A stretch of DNA of 64,000 nt, taken from assembly GCA_016720065.1 (NCBI GenBank), contig JADJXY010000002.1, positions 2,803,001 to 2,867,000 of the forward strand, written 5' to 3'. The notes beneath the pieces are model-generated. The model was not told the DNA's origin. It ran no database searches and worked only from the letters and a program-made list of their open reading frames with translations. A program made the translations under genes and the position numbers. Below are positions 55,192 through 63,628 of the stretch, one piece after another. Source of the stretch: Betaproteobacteria bacterium (lineage in GTDB: Bacteria > Pseudomonadota > Gammaproteobacteria > Burkholderiales > Rhodocyclaceae). How positions within the stretch are numbered: the first letter of the stretch is position 1; the number at the start of each line of letters is the position of its first letter.

Positions 55192-56124
55192 ATGAGCGCA
55201 GCCAAATCTCCTCCCCTCATCCCCCACGCCCATGCCAAGGCGGTGCTCCTTGTGGCGCTCACCCTTGCGGTGCTGGGGGTCTTCGCTTTCTTCGTCATGA
55301 CCGCCCGGGGAGTCTTCGAGGAGACTCAGTCCCTGGTCCTGGTGGCAGACAATTCCGAGGGCGTTGCGGTGGGGATGGACCTCAGCTTCTCCGGTTTTCC
55401 CATCGGCCGCGTGCGTCGGGTCGAGCTGGCAGAGGACGCCAAGGCCCACATCCACGTCGAGATTCCGGTGAAGGATGCGCGCTGGTTGCGCACTTCTTCC
55501 GTATTCACTCTGGAGCGGGGGCTGGTGGGAGGAACCCGCCTGCGCGCCTTCAGCGGAGTTCTCGACGACCCGCCCCTGGCCGACGGCGCTCGCCGGGACG
55601 TCCTGATCGGCGACGTGGCCGAGCGCATTCCCCAGGTTCTCGGGAGTGTGCAGGCGCTCCTCAAGCAACTCGAGCACCTGTCGGCGGCGGACGGTTCCTT
55701 GGCCCGCAGCCTGGACAACGTGCAGGCGCTGACCGCAGCCATGAACGGCCGCCACGGGGTGCTCACCGGCCTTCTGGGCAGCGAGGGGGATGCCCGCCGG
55801 GTGATCGAGGCCCTGGAGCGCACCAACCGCCTGTTGGCCCAGACCGAGACCCAGCTTTACGGTCCCCAGGGCCTGGCCGACGAGGCGCGGCGCACGGCCG
55901 GCGAGTTACGGGCCGTCCTGGGCGAAGCCCGGACGAATCTGGAGAAGCTGGATCGCATCCTGGCCGACGTGGGGCGCATCGCCAGCAACGCGCGGGGGGC
56001 GAGCGAGGATCTGGATGTGCTGCGGGCCGAAGTCGAGGCCAGCCTGCGGCGGGTGTCGGGCCTGGTCGAGGAGGTCAATCGCAAATGGCCCTTCGCCCGC
56101 GAAAGGGACTTGAAGCTGCCGTGA
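55192..56124 (+). CDS. MlaD-like MCE-domain protein
   Basis: A 310-residue protein. One N-terminal TM (AVLLVALTLAVLGVFAFFVM) is followed by the MCE domain (DNSEGVAVGMDLSFSGFPIG then RVRRVEL) and a long helical tail. MCE proteins form periplasmic hexamers that shuttle phospholipids. It is coupled with the permease gene upstream and the lipoprotein gene downstream (GTGA overlap). Confidence 0.9.
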   Translation: MSAAKSPPLIPHAHAKAVLLVALTLAVLGVFAFFVMTARGVFEETQSLVLVADNSEGVAVGMDLSFSGFPIGRVRRVELAEDAKAHIHVEIPVKDARWLRTSSVFTLERGLVGGTRLRAFSGVLDDPPLADGARRDVLIGDVAERIPQVLGSVQALLKQLEHLSAADGSLARSLDNVQALTAAMNGRHGVLTGLLGSEGDARRVIEALERTNRLLAQTETQLYGPQGLADEARRTAGELRAVLGEARTNLEKLDRILADVGRIASNARGASEDLDVLRAEVEASLRRVSGLVEEVNRKWPFARERDLKLP

Positions 56125-56777
56125 AGCCCTTGCTCCCTTTGACTGCCCTGCTTGCCCTGGGCCTCGCGGCCTGTGCCGGGGGGCCGGTGGCGCCGGACTG
56201 GCAGGCCGACGCCCACCAGGCCCTCAGCGCCTACACCCGGGCCTATCTGGAAGGGCGGGACCGCGCCGCCACGCAGGAATTGACCCTGGCCCGCCGCGCC
56301 GTGGCCCGTACCGGCAACCCGAACGCCCTCGCAGCGGTGGAGTTGAAGGCCTGTGCGCTGCGCTTCGCGAGTCTGGGTGGGGGCGATTGCCCAGGTTTCG
56401 CACCGCTGGCTGCCGACGCCGACGCGGCGTCCCGCGCCTACGGGGCCTATCTCGCCGGGTCGGATCCGGGTGCAGATCCGGCGCTTCTTCCCCCGGACCA
56501 GGCGGCAGTGCTGCGGGGCAGCCTGCAATCCGACGGACTCCCTTCGGTCGCCGATCCGCTGTCGCGCCTGGTGGTGGCGGCGGCGCTCCTCCGTGCCGGC
56601 CGCCTCTCGCCCCAGGGAATCGCCCATGCCATAGAGACGGCAGGACAGCAGGGCTGGGCTCGCCCCCTGGCTGCGTGGTTGAGCTTCGACCGCGATCGTC
56701 TGCGCGCGGCCGGGGACGAGGCCGGCGCAGCAGCGCGGCAGCGGCGCCTGGACATCACCCTGGGCGCTCCACGCTGA
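56121..56777 (+). CDS. Lipoprotein of the MCE operon, unknown function
   Basis: A 218-residue protein starting at GTG (56121), which overlaps the mlaD-like stop. The signal peptide ends in the lipobox LAAC. The rest is Ala/Leu-rich and helical (AYTRAYLEGRDRAATQELTL). No family recognised; position suggests an envelope partner of the MCE transporter. Confidence 0.75.
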   Translation: MKPLLPLTALLALGLAACAGGPVAPDWQADAHQALSAYTRAYLEGRDRAATQELTLARRAVARTGNPNALAAVELKACALRFASLGGGDCPGFAPLAADADAASRAYGAYLAGSDPGADPALLPPDQAAVLRGSLQSDGLPSVADPLSRLVVAAALLRAGRLSPQGIAHAIETAGQQGWARPLAAWLSFDRDRLRAAGDEAGAAARQRRLDITLGAPR

Positions 56778-56817
56778 TCCGCGCCGACCGGGCGGCGACG
56801 CGCCGCCGGCCACCGGG

Positions 56818-58173
56818 CTACTTGCCGATGCAAAAACGCCCGAAGATAACCCCCAGGAGGTCGTCGGGACTGGTCTCGCCAGTGATTTCCCCCAGGGCCT
56901 TGTGCGCCAGGCGCAAATCCTCGGCGAACAGTTCGAGGGCGGGGCGGGGCGCGGCGAGGCAGGCCGCGGCAGCCTCGCAATGATCGGCGGCGGCGGCCAG
57001 GGCGCGGACGTGCCGCTCCCTGGCGATGAAGACGTCTTCCGCCGGTTGGCCCCCGGCCACGGCCAGCAATTCGTCGTGCAGGAGGTCTACCCCGGCACCG
57101 CTCCTGGCCGAGAGGGAGAGGATCACCCCCCCGTCGGCTTCCCGACGCCCGGGGGGCTCGCCACTGAGATCGATCTTGTTGCGCACCGTGATGCGGGGCA
57201 CGCCGGTGGGAAGGCGGGCCAACACTTCCTCGTCGCCGCCTGCGGGGGTGCTGGCGTCGCGCAGCACGAGCACCAGGTCGGCCCGTTCGATTTCCTTCCA
57301 GGCGCGCGCAATACCCAGGCGTTCGACTTCATCGTCGGTTTCCCGCAGGCCGGCGGTATCGATGATATGCAGCGGAATGCCCTCCACCTGAATCGACGAG
57401 CGCAGGGCGTCGCGAGTCGTGCCGGCCACCGGCGTCACCAGGGCCAGGTCGTCGCCGGCCAGTCGATTGAGGAGGGAGGATTTGCCCACGTTGGGCGGGC
57501 CCGCCAGGACCACCTGCAGCCCGGCCTGCAGAAGCCGGCCCTGGCCCGCCCGGGCGCGCACCCGGGCGAGGCGGGTCCGGAGCGCGGCCAGGCGACCGGC
57601 CGCGTCGGCCGCACGCAGGAAGTCGATGTCCTCGTCGGGAAAATCCAGGGTCGCTTCGACCAGGGCGCGCAGCTGCGTCAGCCCTTCGGCCAGGGCGTGG
57701 ATTTCCCGGGAGAATTCGCCTTGCAGGGAGCGGACTGCGGAGCGGGCCGCGCAGGCGGTGGAGGCGTCGATGAGGTCGGCGACGGCCTCGGCCTGGGCCA
57801 GGTCGAGCTTGCCGTTGAGGAAGGCCCGCCGGGTGAATTCCCCCGGTTGGGCAAGGCGGGCGCCCAGGTCGAGGCAGCGGGCCAGGACGAGGCGCAGGAC
57901 GACGGGGCCGCCATGGCCCTGGAATTCGACCACGTCCTCGCCGGTATAGGAGTGGGGGGCGGGAAAGTGCAGCACCAGGCCGCTGTCGATGACCCGCCCC
58001 TCGCCATCGATAAAGCGGGCGTGGCAGGCGCGCCGGGGGGCCGGGCGCAGGCCGGTGACGGCCTCGACCAGAGGCAGCAGCTCAGGGCCCGACACCCGCA
58101 CCACGCCGATGCCGCCCCGCCCGGGTGCGGTGGCGACGGCGGCGATGGGGTCGGCGGGCGCCGGCCGGGTCAT
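56818..58173 (-). CDS. mnmE: tRNA modification GTPase MnmE
   Basis: A 451-residue MnmE. The N-terminal domain (IAAVATAPGRGGIGVVRVSG) binds folate. The G domain has GPPNVGKSSLLNRL, DTAGLRET and NKID. The C-terminus ends FCIGK, whose Cys is diagnostic. With MnmG it makes the cmnm5 modification at tRNA wobble uridine. The ATG at 58173 begins the conserved sequence. It is in the usual place behind yidC. Confidence 0.97.
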   Translation of the reverse strand: MTRPAPADPIAAVATAPGRGGIGVVRVSGPELLPLVEAVTGLRPAPRRACHARFIDGEGRVIDSGLVLHFPAPHSYTGEDVVEFQGHGGPVVLRLVLARCLDLGARLAQPGEFTRRAFLNGKLDLAQAEAVADLIDASTACAARSAVRSLQGEFSREIHALAEGLTQLRALVEATLDFPDEDIDFLRAADAAGRLAALRTRLARVRARAGQGRLLQAGLQVVLAGPPNVGKSSLLNRLAGDDLALVTPVAGTTRDALRSSIQVEGIPLHIIDTAGLRETDDEVERLGIARAWKEIERADLVLVLRDASTPAGGDEEVLARLPTGVPRITVRNKIDLSGEPPGRREADGGVILSLSARSGAGVDLLHDELLAVAGGQPAEDVFIARERHVRALAAAADHCEAAAACLAAPRPALELFAEDLRLAHKALGEITGETSPDDLLGVIFGRFCIGK

Positions 58174-58193
58174 GCGGGGCGGATCAGCCGAAC

Positions 58194-59870
58194 TCAGGCC
58201 TTGGCGTCGTTGGCGGCCTTGCCGCCCGCCTCGATGACCTGGGTGATGCGCCACTGCTGGGCGATGGACAGGATGTTATTGACCACCCAGTAGAGCACCA
58301 GACCGGCGGGGAACCAGAAGAACATGACGCCGAAAATGAAGGGCATGGCCATCATGATCTTGGCCTGCATGGGGTCCGGCGGAGTGGGATTGAGCTTGGT
58401 CTGGATGAGCATGGTCACCACCATGACGACCGGCAGGATGTAAAACGGGTCCTGAGAGGCCAGGTCGGTGATCCAGAGGATCCAGGGGGCGTCGCGCATT
58501 TCGACGGCGCCCAGGAGCACCCAGTAGAGGGCGATGAAGACGGGAATCTGGACCAGGATGGGCAGGCAGCCTCCCAGGGGATTGACCTTCTCGGTCTGGT
58601 AAAGCTTCATCATCTCCTGGTTGAGGCGCTGGCGATCGTCGCCATAACGCTCCTTCAAGTGCATGAGGCGCGGGGTGAGCACCCGCATCTTGGCCATGGA
58701 TTTGTAGGACGCGGCCGAGAGGGGGTAAAAGGCCGCCTTGATGAGGATGGTCAGAATGACGATGGCCCAGCCCCAATTGCCCACCAATTTGTGGATGGCC
58801 TCCAGGGCCCAGAAAATGGGCGCGGCGATGACCGTCAGCCAGCCGTAGTCCACGACCAGATCGAGGCCCGGGGCGATTTTCTTGAGAGCTTCCTGAATCT
58901 GGGGACCGGCAAAGAGCGTCACCCCAACGCCCCCCTTGGCGCCCGGAGCGACTTCGGCCACCGGCACGATGAGCCCGGCCTGAACCACGTTGGCGCTGCC
59001 CTCGGCCTTGCGCATGTAGTATTCGCGGGGTGTCTTTTCGGCCGGAACCCAGGCGGAAACGAAATAGTGCTGCACCATGGCCAGCCAGCCGTTGTCAGCG
59101 GTCTTGGCATGTTTGGCCTTGCCGGAAGCGGCGTCGCCAAAATCGATCTTCTGATACTTCTCCGCCTCGGTATAGACGGCGGGGCCGGTGAACGTCGAGA
59201 CCATCTTCGTTTCACCTTCGGGCGCGACGTCGTCTCGCTGGAGTTGGAAATAGGCGTGGGGACTGATGGCCTTGCCGCTGGCGTTCTCGATTTCCCAAGC
59301 GACATCCACGGCGTACGAAGCCCGGCGCAGGGTATAGGTCTTGGCGACCTTGACCCCCTCCGGCCCCGTGCCTTCGAAGCGCACCTTGAGCTCGGTGGCG
59401 CCCTCGGCAAGCTCCGTGGGCCCCGTGACGCGCTTGAAGACGGTACGGTGGTTGGGCAGTCCCTCGCCGATCAGGCCACTCTGGGCGAGATACTGGTGCT
59501 GCGACTCGAAGAGGACGAAATTCTTGCCCTTGTCGCCGTGGGCCCGGTACTTGAGCAGTTCCAGGCCCACCAGGTCGCCGCCCTGGGTGGAGAAGGTCGC
59601 CTTCACGAGGTCGGTGGCGACGGTGAAACTTTCCCCCGCCGGCGCGGCAGCGGGGCCAGCGGCGGGCGTGGCGACGGGCGCCGCCGAGCCTGGGGCTGCG
59701 GCCAGCGTCGTGCTGGGCTTGGGCACGTCAGCGGACGTTCCCGTCGCGGCGGGCGCGGCTGCCCCGGCGGCCGGCTGGGGCTGGTTGTACTTCTGCCAGT
59801 TCTCCCAAAGCATCAGGCTGGAAACAAAAAAGATGATGGCCAGGATCAGTCGCCGAGTGTCCATGTACAA
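58194..59870 (-). CDS. yidC: Membrane protein insertase YidC
   Basis: 558 residues. An N-terminal TM (RLILAIIFFVSSLMLWENWQ) is followed by a Pro/Ala linker, a large periplasmic beta domain, and five C-terminal TM segments with NPLGGCLPILVQIPVFIALY and PFIFGVMFFWFPAGLVLYW. It inserts inner-membrane proteins with or without Sec. It is 19 bases from yidD, and mnmE follows. Confidence 0.98.
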   Translation of the reverse strand: MYMDTRRLILAIIFFVSSLMLWENWQKYNQPQPAAGAAAPAATGTSADVPKPSTTLAAAPGSAAPVATPAAGPAAAPAGESFTVATDLVKATFSTQGGDLVGLELLKYRAHGDKGKNFVLFESQHQYLAQSGLIGEGLPNHRTVFKRVTGPTELAEGATELKVRFEGTGPEGVKVAKTYTLRRASYAVDVAWEIENASGKAISPHAYFQLQRDDVAPEGETKMVSTFTGPAVYTEAEKYQKIDFGDAASGKAKHAKTADNGWLAMVQHYFVSAWVPAEKTPREYYMRKAEGSANVVQAGLIVPVAEVAPGAKGGVGVTLFAGPQIQEALKKIAPGLDLVVDYGWLTVIAAPIFWALEAIHKLVGNWGWAIVILTILIKAAFYPLSAASYKSMAKMRVLTPRLMHLKERYGDDRQRLNQEMMKLYQTEKVNPLGGCLPILVQIPVFIALYWVLLGAVEMRDAPWILWITDLASQDPFYILPVVMVVTMLIQTKLNPTPPDPMQAKIMMAMPFIFGVMFFWFPAGLVLYWVVNNILSIAQQWRITQVIEAGGKAANDAKA

Positions 59871-59889
59871 CCCATGTCGAAAAAAGTGT

Positions 59890-60099
59890 TCAGGGGACGG
59901 GATCGTACCCGCCCGGATGCCAGGGATGGCAGCGGCAGACCCGTCGCGCGCTCAGCCAGCCGCCCCGGGCGGCGCCGTATTTTCGCACGGCTTCGATGGC
60001 GTATTGCGAGCAACTCGGGCAAAAGCGGCAACGACGCCCCAGCCAGGGGCTGAGGGCATACTGATAGCCCCGCAGGAGCGCGATGAGGAGCGTCTTCAC
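59890..60099 (-). CDS. yidD: Membrane protein insertion efficiency factor YidD
   Basis: A 69-residue YidD with the family core GYQYALSPWLGRRCRFCPSC then SQYA, and HPWHPGGYDPVP at the end. Its N-terminal amphipathic helix associates with the inner membrane to assist YidC. The start overlaps the rnpA stop by 4 bases. Confidence 0.96.
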   Translation of the reverse strand: MKTLLIALLRGYQYALSPWLGRRCRFCPSCSQYAIEAVRKYGAARGGWLSARRVCRCHPWHPGGYDPVP

Positions 60100-60485
60100 G
60101 GCGTACCCGCAGCCCGCCGGGCAAGCCGCCCCAGGAGTTCGACAGCTTCCGCCGCAATCACCCGGCCGTCGATGCGGCCCGGTTTGGCGATGAGGCGAAA
60201 GATCACATCCACCTTGGGAAGCCCCGCCCGCCGCAGGCGAAACTGCTCGCGCAGGACACGTTTGATGCGATTGCGACCCACCGCCGATTTAACCAGCTTG
60301 CGCCCGACCACCAATCCGAGTCGGGCGTCACAAGCCGTCTCGCCGCGGGGAAGGTAATGCACCATGAAGAGCGTGCCGCGAATCGCCTTCCTGAAACCAA
60401 AAACGGATGAATACTCATCCGTTTTGGTTAAGCGATAGCGTCGCGGAAAGGTGCCAGCGGACAAGGCCGCGGCAGCAGTGCTCAA
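60096..60485 (-). CDS. rnpA: Ribonuclease P protein component
   Basis: A 129-residue RnpA, the protein subunit for tRNA 5' maturation. The RNA-binding motif GRNRIKRVLRE is intact, preceded by LVVGRKLVKSAV. The start is TTG at 60485, overlapping the rpmH stop; a second TTG at 60464 would remove seven residues. The rpmH-rnpA-yidD-yidC order is standard. Confidence 0.95.
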   Translation of the reverse strand: MSTAAAALSAGTFPRRYRLTKTDEYSSVFGFRKAIRGTLFMVHYLPRGETACDARLGLVVGRKLVKSAVGRNRIKRVLREQFRLRRAGLPKVDVIFRLIAKPGRIDGRVIAAEAVELLGRLARRAAGTP

Positions 60486-60616
60486 ACGCCCAGACGCTGG
60501 CGGCCCTTGGCGCGGCGGGCGGCGATGACCTTGCGGCCGCCCTTGGTGCGCATGCGGACCAGGAAGCCGTGGGTGCGCTTGCGGCGCACGACGGAGGGCT
60601 GATACGTGCGTTTCAT
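60482..60616 (-). CDS. rpmH: 50S ribosomal protein L34
   Basis: 44 residues, MKRTYQPSVVRRKRTHGFLV then RMRTKGGRKVIAARRAKGRQ, the invariant L34 sequence. It is the first gene of the rpmH-rnpA-yidD-yidC-mnmE run and diverges from dnaA across a 234-base spacer. Confidence 0.99.
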   Translation of the reverse strand: MKRTYQPSVVRRKRTHGFLVRMRTKGGRKVIAARRAKGRQRLGV

Positions 60617-60649
60617 GCTGATTCCTTGCTGGCTAGAGAAAAACGGCGA

Positions 60650-60679
60650 ATTACATCCTGTTTCGCCCTGCCATGTCAA
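60650..60679 (-). promoter_or_regulatory. Promoter of rpmH
   Basis: TTGACA (60679-60674) and TGTAAT (60655-60650) are separated by 18 bases, 34 bases before the rpmH start. A DnaA-box-like TGTGGATAA at 60700-60708 lies just upstream. Confidence 0.65.
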
Positions 60680-60699
60680 GGCAAAATTTTCTTGCCGGC

Positions 60700-60708
60700 T
60701 GTGGATAA
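60700..60708 (-). promoter_or_regulatory. DnaA box between rpmH and dnaA
   Basis: TGTGGATAA is the exact complement of the DnaA box TTATCCACA. It lies between the divergent rpmH and dnaA genes and may serve dnaA autoregulation or origin function. Confidence 0.75.
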
Positions 60709-60741
60709 CTTCTACGCGGCGGGGTAGAATCGGCCTTGATC

Positions 60742-60761
60742 TGGCGGCCCGGGAGCCGCCA
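60742..60761 (+). promoter_or_regulatory. Hairpin in the dnaA leader
   Basis: TGGCGGC pairs with GCCGCCA across a 6-base loop and is followed by ATTTTGTTG, about 90 bases before dnaA. It could be a weak attenuator or a structured leader; no further support. Confidence 0.35.
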
Positions 60762-60850
60762 ATTTTGTTGCACCAATCCACCCATCTGCACCCATTCGAA
60801 TACACCGCCCCCGGAATTTCCATGAGGGGTGGGGAGGAGTCTTTTCGGCA

Positions 60851-62230
60851 ATGTCCGGTTTCTGGGAATCCTGCCTGCTGCGTTTCGAACAGGAATTGCC
60901 GGCTCAGCAGTTCAACACCTGGATCAGACCGCTGCGTCTGGAGGGTGAAGAAGCGCCCCAGGAGGGGCTGCGTCTGTTGGCGCCCAACACCTTCATCCTG
61001 AAGTGGGTGCGGGATCGCTATCTGACCCAGATCGAGGATCACTGCCGCAGTTTTTTCTCCGTCCCGGTCAGCATCGGGCTGTCCGTCGCGGGGGGCAAGG
61101 CGCGTGCGGAGGCGGAAGCCGGGGGGGCAGCCGCCCCGGCACCCGCCTCATCGTCCCACGCCGGCGATGGAGCCGCAGGCAAAAAAGCTGCCAACCGGCC
61201 TTCCGCCTACGACAAGACCCGCCTTATCGCCGGTTTCACCTTCGACAACCTGGTGGTCGGCAAGGCCAACGACCTTGCCCGGGCCGCGGCTCAACAGGTA
61301 GCGGGCAACCCCGGCGGCGCCTACAACCCGCTCTTCATCTACGGTGGCGCGGGCTTGGGCAAAACGCACCTCATCCACGCCATCGGCAATGCCATCCTGA
61401 GCGACAACCCGGAGCGCGTGGTGCGCTATGTCCACGCCGAAGATTATTACTCGGACGTGGTGCGGGCCTACCAGCAGAAATCCTTCGACAGCTTCAAGCG
61501 CCAGTACCGCAGCCTGGACGTGCTGCTCCTCGACGACGTGCAGTTCTTCAATGGCAAGAACCGCTCCCAGGAGGAGTTCTTCTTTCTGTTCAACGCCCTC
61601 ATCGAGGCCAGAAAGCAGATCATCATCACCTGTGACACCTACCCCAAGGACATCAACGGCCTCGACGACCGCCTGGTGACCCGCTTCGACTGGGGCCTCA
61701 CGGTGCAGATCGAACCGCCTGAACTGGAAATGCGGGTCGCCATCCTCAAGAAGAAAGCCTTGGCAGAAGGCATCCAGCTCAATGACGAGGTTGCTTTCTT
61801 CATTGCCAAGCATCTGCGCTCCAATGTGCGAGAACTGGAAGGGGCGCTCAAGAAAGTGCTGGCCTATTCGTCCTTCCACGGTCGGGCCATCGCTCTGGAT
61901 CTGGCCAAGGAGGCCTTGAAGGATCTGATCGGATCGGTGCGCAACGTGGGCATCGAGAATATTCAGAAGACCGTGGCCGACTATTACAAGATCAAGGTAG
62001 CCGACCTGTTCTCCAAGAAGCGCACCCGGGCCATCGCCCGCCCGCGCCAGGTAGCCATGTGGCTGTGCCGCGAGGTGACCAGCCACAGCTTTCCGGAAAT
62101 CGGCGATGCCTTCGGAGGCCGCGACCACACCACGGTCATCCACGCCGTCAAGACTATCGACGGCCTGAAAGTCAAGGACAACGAACTCAACCACGACCTG
62201 CACGTCCTGGTGCAGGTTCTGAAGGGTTGA
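60851..62230 (+). CDS. dnaA: Chromosomal replication initiator DnaA
   Basis: 459 residues. Domain I is MSGFWESCLLRFEQELPAQQ; an Ala/Gly linker follows. The AAA+ domain has IYGGAGLGKTHLIHA (near residue 168) and LLLDDVQFFNGK. The C-terminal DNA-binding signature is GGRDHTTVIHAVKTID. It melts the origin by binding DnaA boxes, seen on both sides of the gene. dnaN follows after 208 bases. Confidence 0.99.
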   Translation: MSGFWESCLLRFEQELPAQQFNTWIRPLRLEGEEAPQEGLRLLAPNTFILKWVRDRYLTQIEDHCRSFFSVPVSIGLSVAGGKARAEAEAGGAAAPAPASSSHAGDGAAGKKAANRPSAYDKTRLIAGFTFDNLVVGKANDLARAAAQQVAGNPGGAYNPLFIYGGAGLGKTHLIHAIGNAILSDNPERVVRYVHAEDYYSDVVRAYQQKSFDSFKRQYRSLDVLLLDDVQFFNGKNRSQEEFFFLFNALIEARKQIIITCDTYPKDINGLDDRLVTRFDWGLTVQIEPPELEMRVAILKKKALAEGIQLNDEVAFFIAKHLRSNVRELEGALKKVLAYSSFHGRAIALDLAKEALKDLIGSVRNVGIENIQKTVADYYKIKVADLFSKKRTRAIARPRQVAMWLCREVTSHSFPEIGDAFGGRDHTTVIHAVKTIDGLKVKDNELNHDLHVLVQVLKG

Positions 62231-62438
62231 AGCTGTGCATTGCCTGGGGGAAACCTGTAGTCAGAATGGGGGCAACTCGCTGCGCGGCGCCTTGTGGATA
62301 ACTTGTCCCCTTTTCACCCACAGCTTTACCAGTGGGTTTCCAAGAGCCAAAAAGCCGATTTAATGCACTGTTTTTATAGGTAATTGTTTCTTTATCCCCA
62401 GAGTTGTTTCTGACTTAGTCATTATAGGAATTTGATTT
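62231..62438. other. Probable chromosomal origin (oriC) region
   Basis: The dnaA-dnaN spacer has a perfect DnaA box (TGTGGATAA, 62293-62301), a near match TTATCCCCA (62392-62400), and an A/T-rich stretch from about 62345 to 62436 in otherwise GC-rich DNA. Together these suggest boxes plus an unwinding element. The rpmH-dnaA spacer, with another box, is the alternative site. Confidence 0.6.
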
Positions 62439-63545
62439 ATGGTTCTTATCAAAACCCAAAGAGACACCCTGCTGGTTCCTTTGCAGTCGGTTTCCGGCAT
62501 TGTCGAAAGACGGCATACCCTGCCGATCCTGTCCAATGTGTTGCTGGAAAAACGCGGCGACCGGCTGACTCTCTTGGCGACCGATATCGAGATCCAGATC
62601 ACCACGACGACCGAAGGGGCCGGCGGGGAGGGGGAAGGCGCCATCACCGTCGCAGCACGCAAATTGCAGGACATTCTGCGTTCCCTGCCGGATAACGTGG
62701 ATGTGAGCCTGGTGCTGGAAGACAAGCGTCTCCAGGTGCGGGCCGGCAAGAGCCGCTTCAGTCTGCAGACGCTGCCGGCGGACGATTTTCCGCGCATGAC
62801 CCTCACCGAGGGCGACACCCGCCAGTTCCAATTGACCCAGAAGGCTTTCCGCCAATTGCTGGCCAAGACGCAGTACGCCATGGCGGCCCAGGACGTGCGC
62901 TATTACCTCAACGGTCTCCTGCTCCTTGCCGATGGGAAGGAACTGCGGGCCGTGGCCACCGACGGCCATCGCCTGGCCTACGCCAGCGTCGAAATCGACA
63001 GCGAATTGCCCCGTCAGGAAATGATCCTGCCCAGGAAGACGGTGCTGGAACTCAATCGACTGCTGGCCGACAACGACGAGCCCCTGACCCTGACCCTGGC
63101 GTCCAATCAGGTGCGTTTCGCCTTCGGTTCGGTGGTCCTTGTCTCCAAACTGATCGACGGCAAGTTCCCCGATTACGAACGGGTCGTCCCCCAGACCCTG
63201 AAGAACCACATGACGGCTGGCCGCCAGACCCTGCTGCAGGCCATGAACCGCGCGGCCATCCTGACCAACGAAAAGTTCCGCGGCATCCGGGTGGTTTTGG
63301 CCGAAAACACCCTGAAGCTGGTCGCCGCCAACGCCGAACAGGAAGAAGCGCAGGAGGAAATCGAGGTGCAGTACAGCGGCGACGCCCTCGATGTGGGCTT
63401 CAACGTGGGCTACCTGGTCGATGTGCTCAACAATGGTCACAGCGACGAAGTCGTGTGGAGCTTCAACGACGGGGGCTCCAGTGCCCTCATCACCGTGCCC
63501 GGCAACGAGCGCTTCAAGTATGTTGTCATGCCGATGCGTATCTGA
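62439..63545 (+). CDS. dnaN: DNA polymerase III beta subunit (sliding clamp)
   Basis: A 368-residue clamp. Typical blocks are RRHTLPILSNVLLE, KSRFSLQTLPADDFP, ATDGHRLAYA and the C-terminus ERFKYVVMPMRI. Dimeric rings tether polymerase to DNA. Length is normal and the position after dnaA is standard. Confidence 0.98.
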   Translation: MVLIKTQRDTLLVPLQSVSGIVERRHTLPILSNVLLEKRGDRLTLLATDIEIQITTTTEGAGGEGEGAITVAARKLQDILRSLPDNVDVSLVLEDKRLQVRAGKSRFSLQTLPADDFPRMTLTEGDTRQFQLTQKAFRQLLAKTQYAMAAQDVRYYLNGLLLLADGKELRAVATDGHRLAYASVEIDSELPRQEMILPRKTVLELNRLLADNDEPLTLTLASNQVRFAFGSVVLVSKLIDGKFPDYERVVPQTLKNHMTAGRQTLLQAMNRAAILTNEKFRGIRVVLAENTLKLVAANAEQEEAQEEIEVQYSGDALDVGFNVGYLVDVLNNGHSDEVVWSFNDGGSSALITVPGNERFKYVVMPMRI

Positions 63546-63565
63546 GGCGCGGCCGTAGAATCCCC

Positions 63566-63587
63566 GGGCCGGGCAAATGCCCGGCCC
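63566..63587 (+). terminator. Strong hairpin behind dnaN
   Basis: A 9-bp perfect stem GGGCCGGGC/GCCCGGCCC with loop AAAT begins 21 bases after the dnaN stop. Only TTGTG follows, so it may be a partial terminator or a processing hairpin between dnaN and gyrB. Confidence 0.5.
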
Positions 63588-63606
63588 TTGTGCCGTTTAG
63601 AAATGC

Positions 63607-63622
63607 CGTTTCACGTGGAACA
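63607..63622 (+). promoter_or_regulatory. parS-like ParB binding site
   Basis: CGTTTCACGTGGAACA matches the bacterial parS consensus TGTTTCACGTGAAACA at 14 of 16 positions, including the central TTTCACGTG. It lies between dnaN and gyrB, near the origin, where parS sites are expected. The ParAB genes are not in the window. Confidence 0.65.
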
Positions 63623-63628
63623 CAAGCA

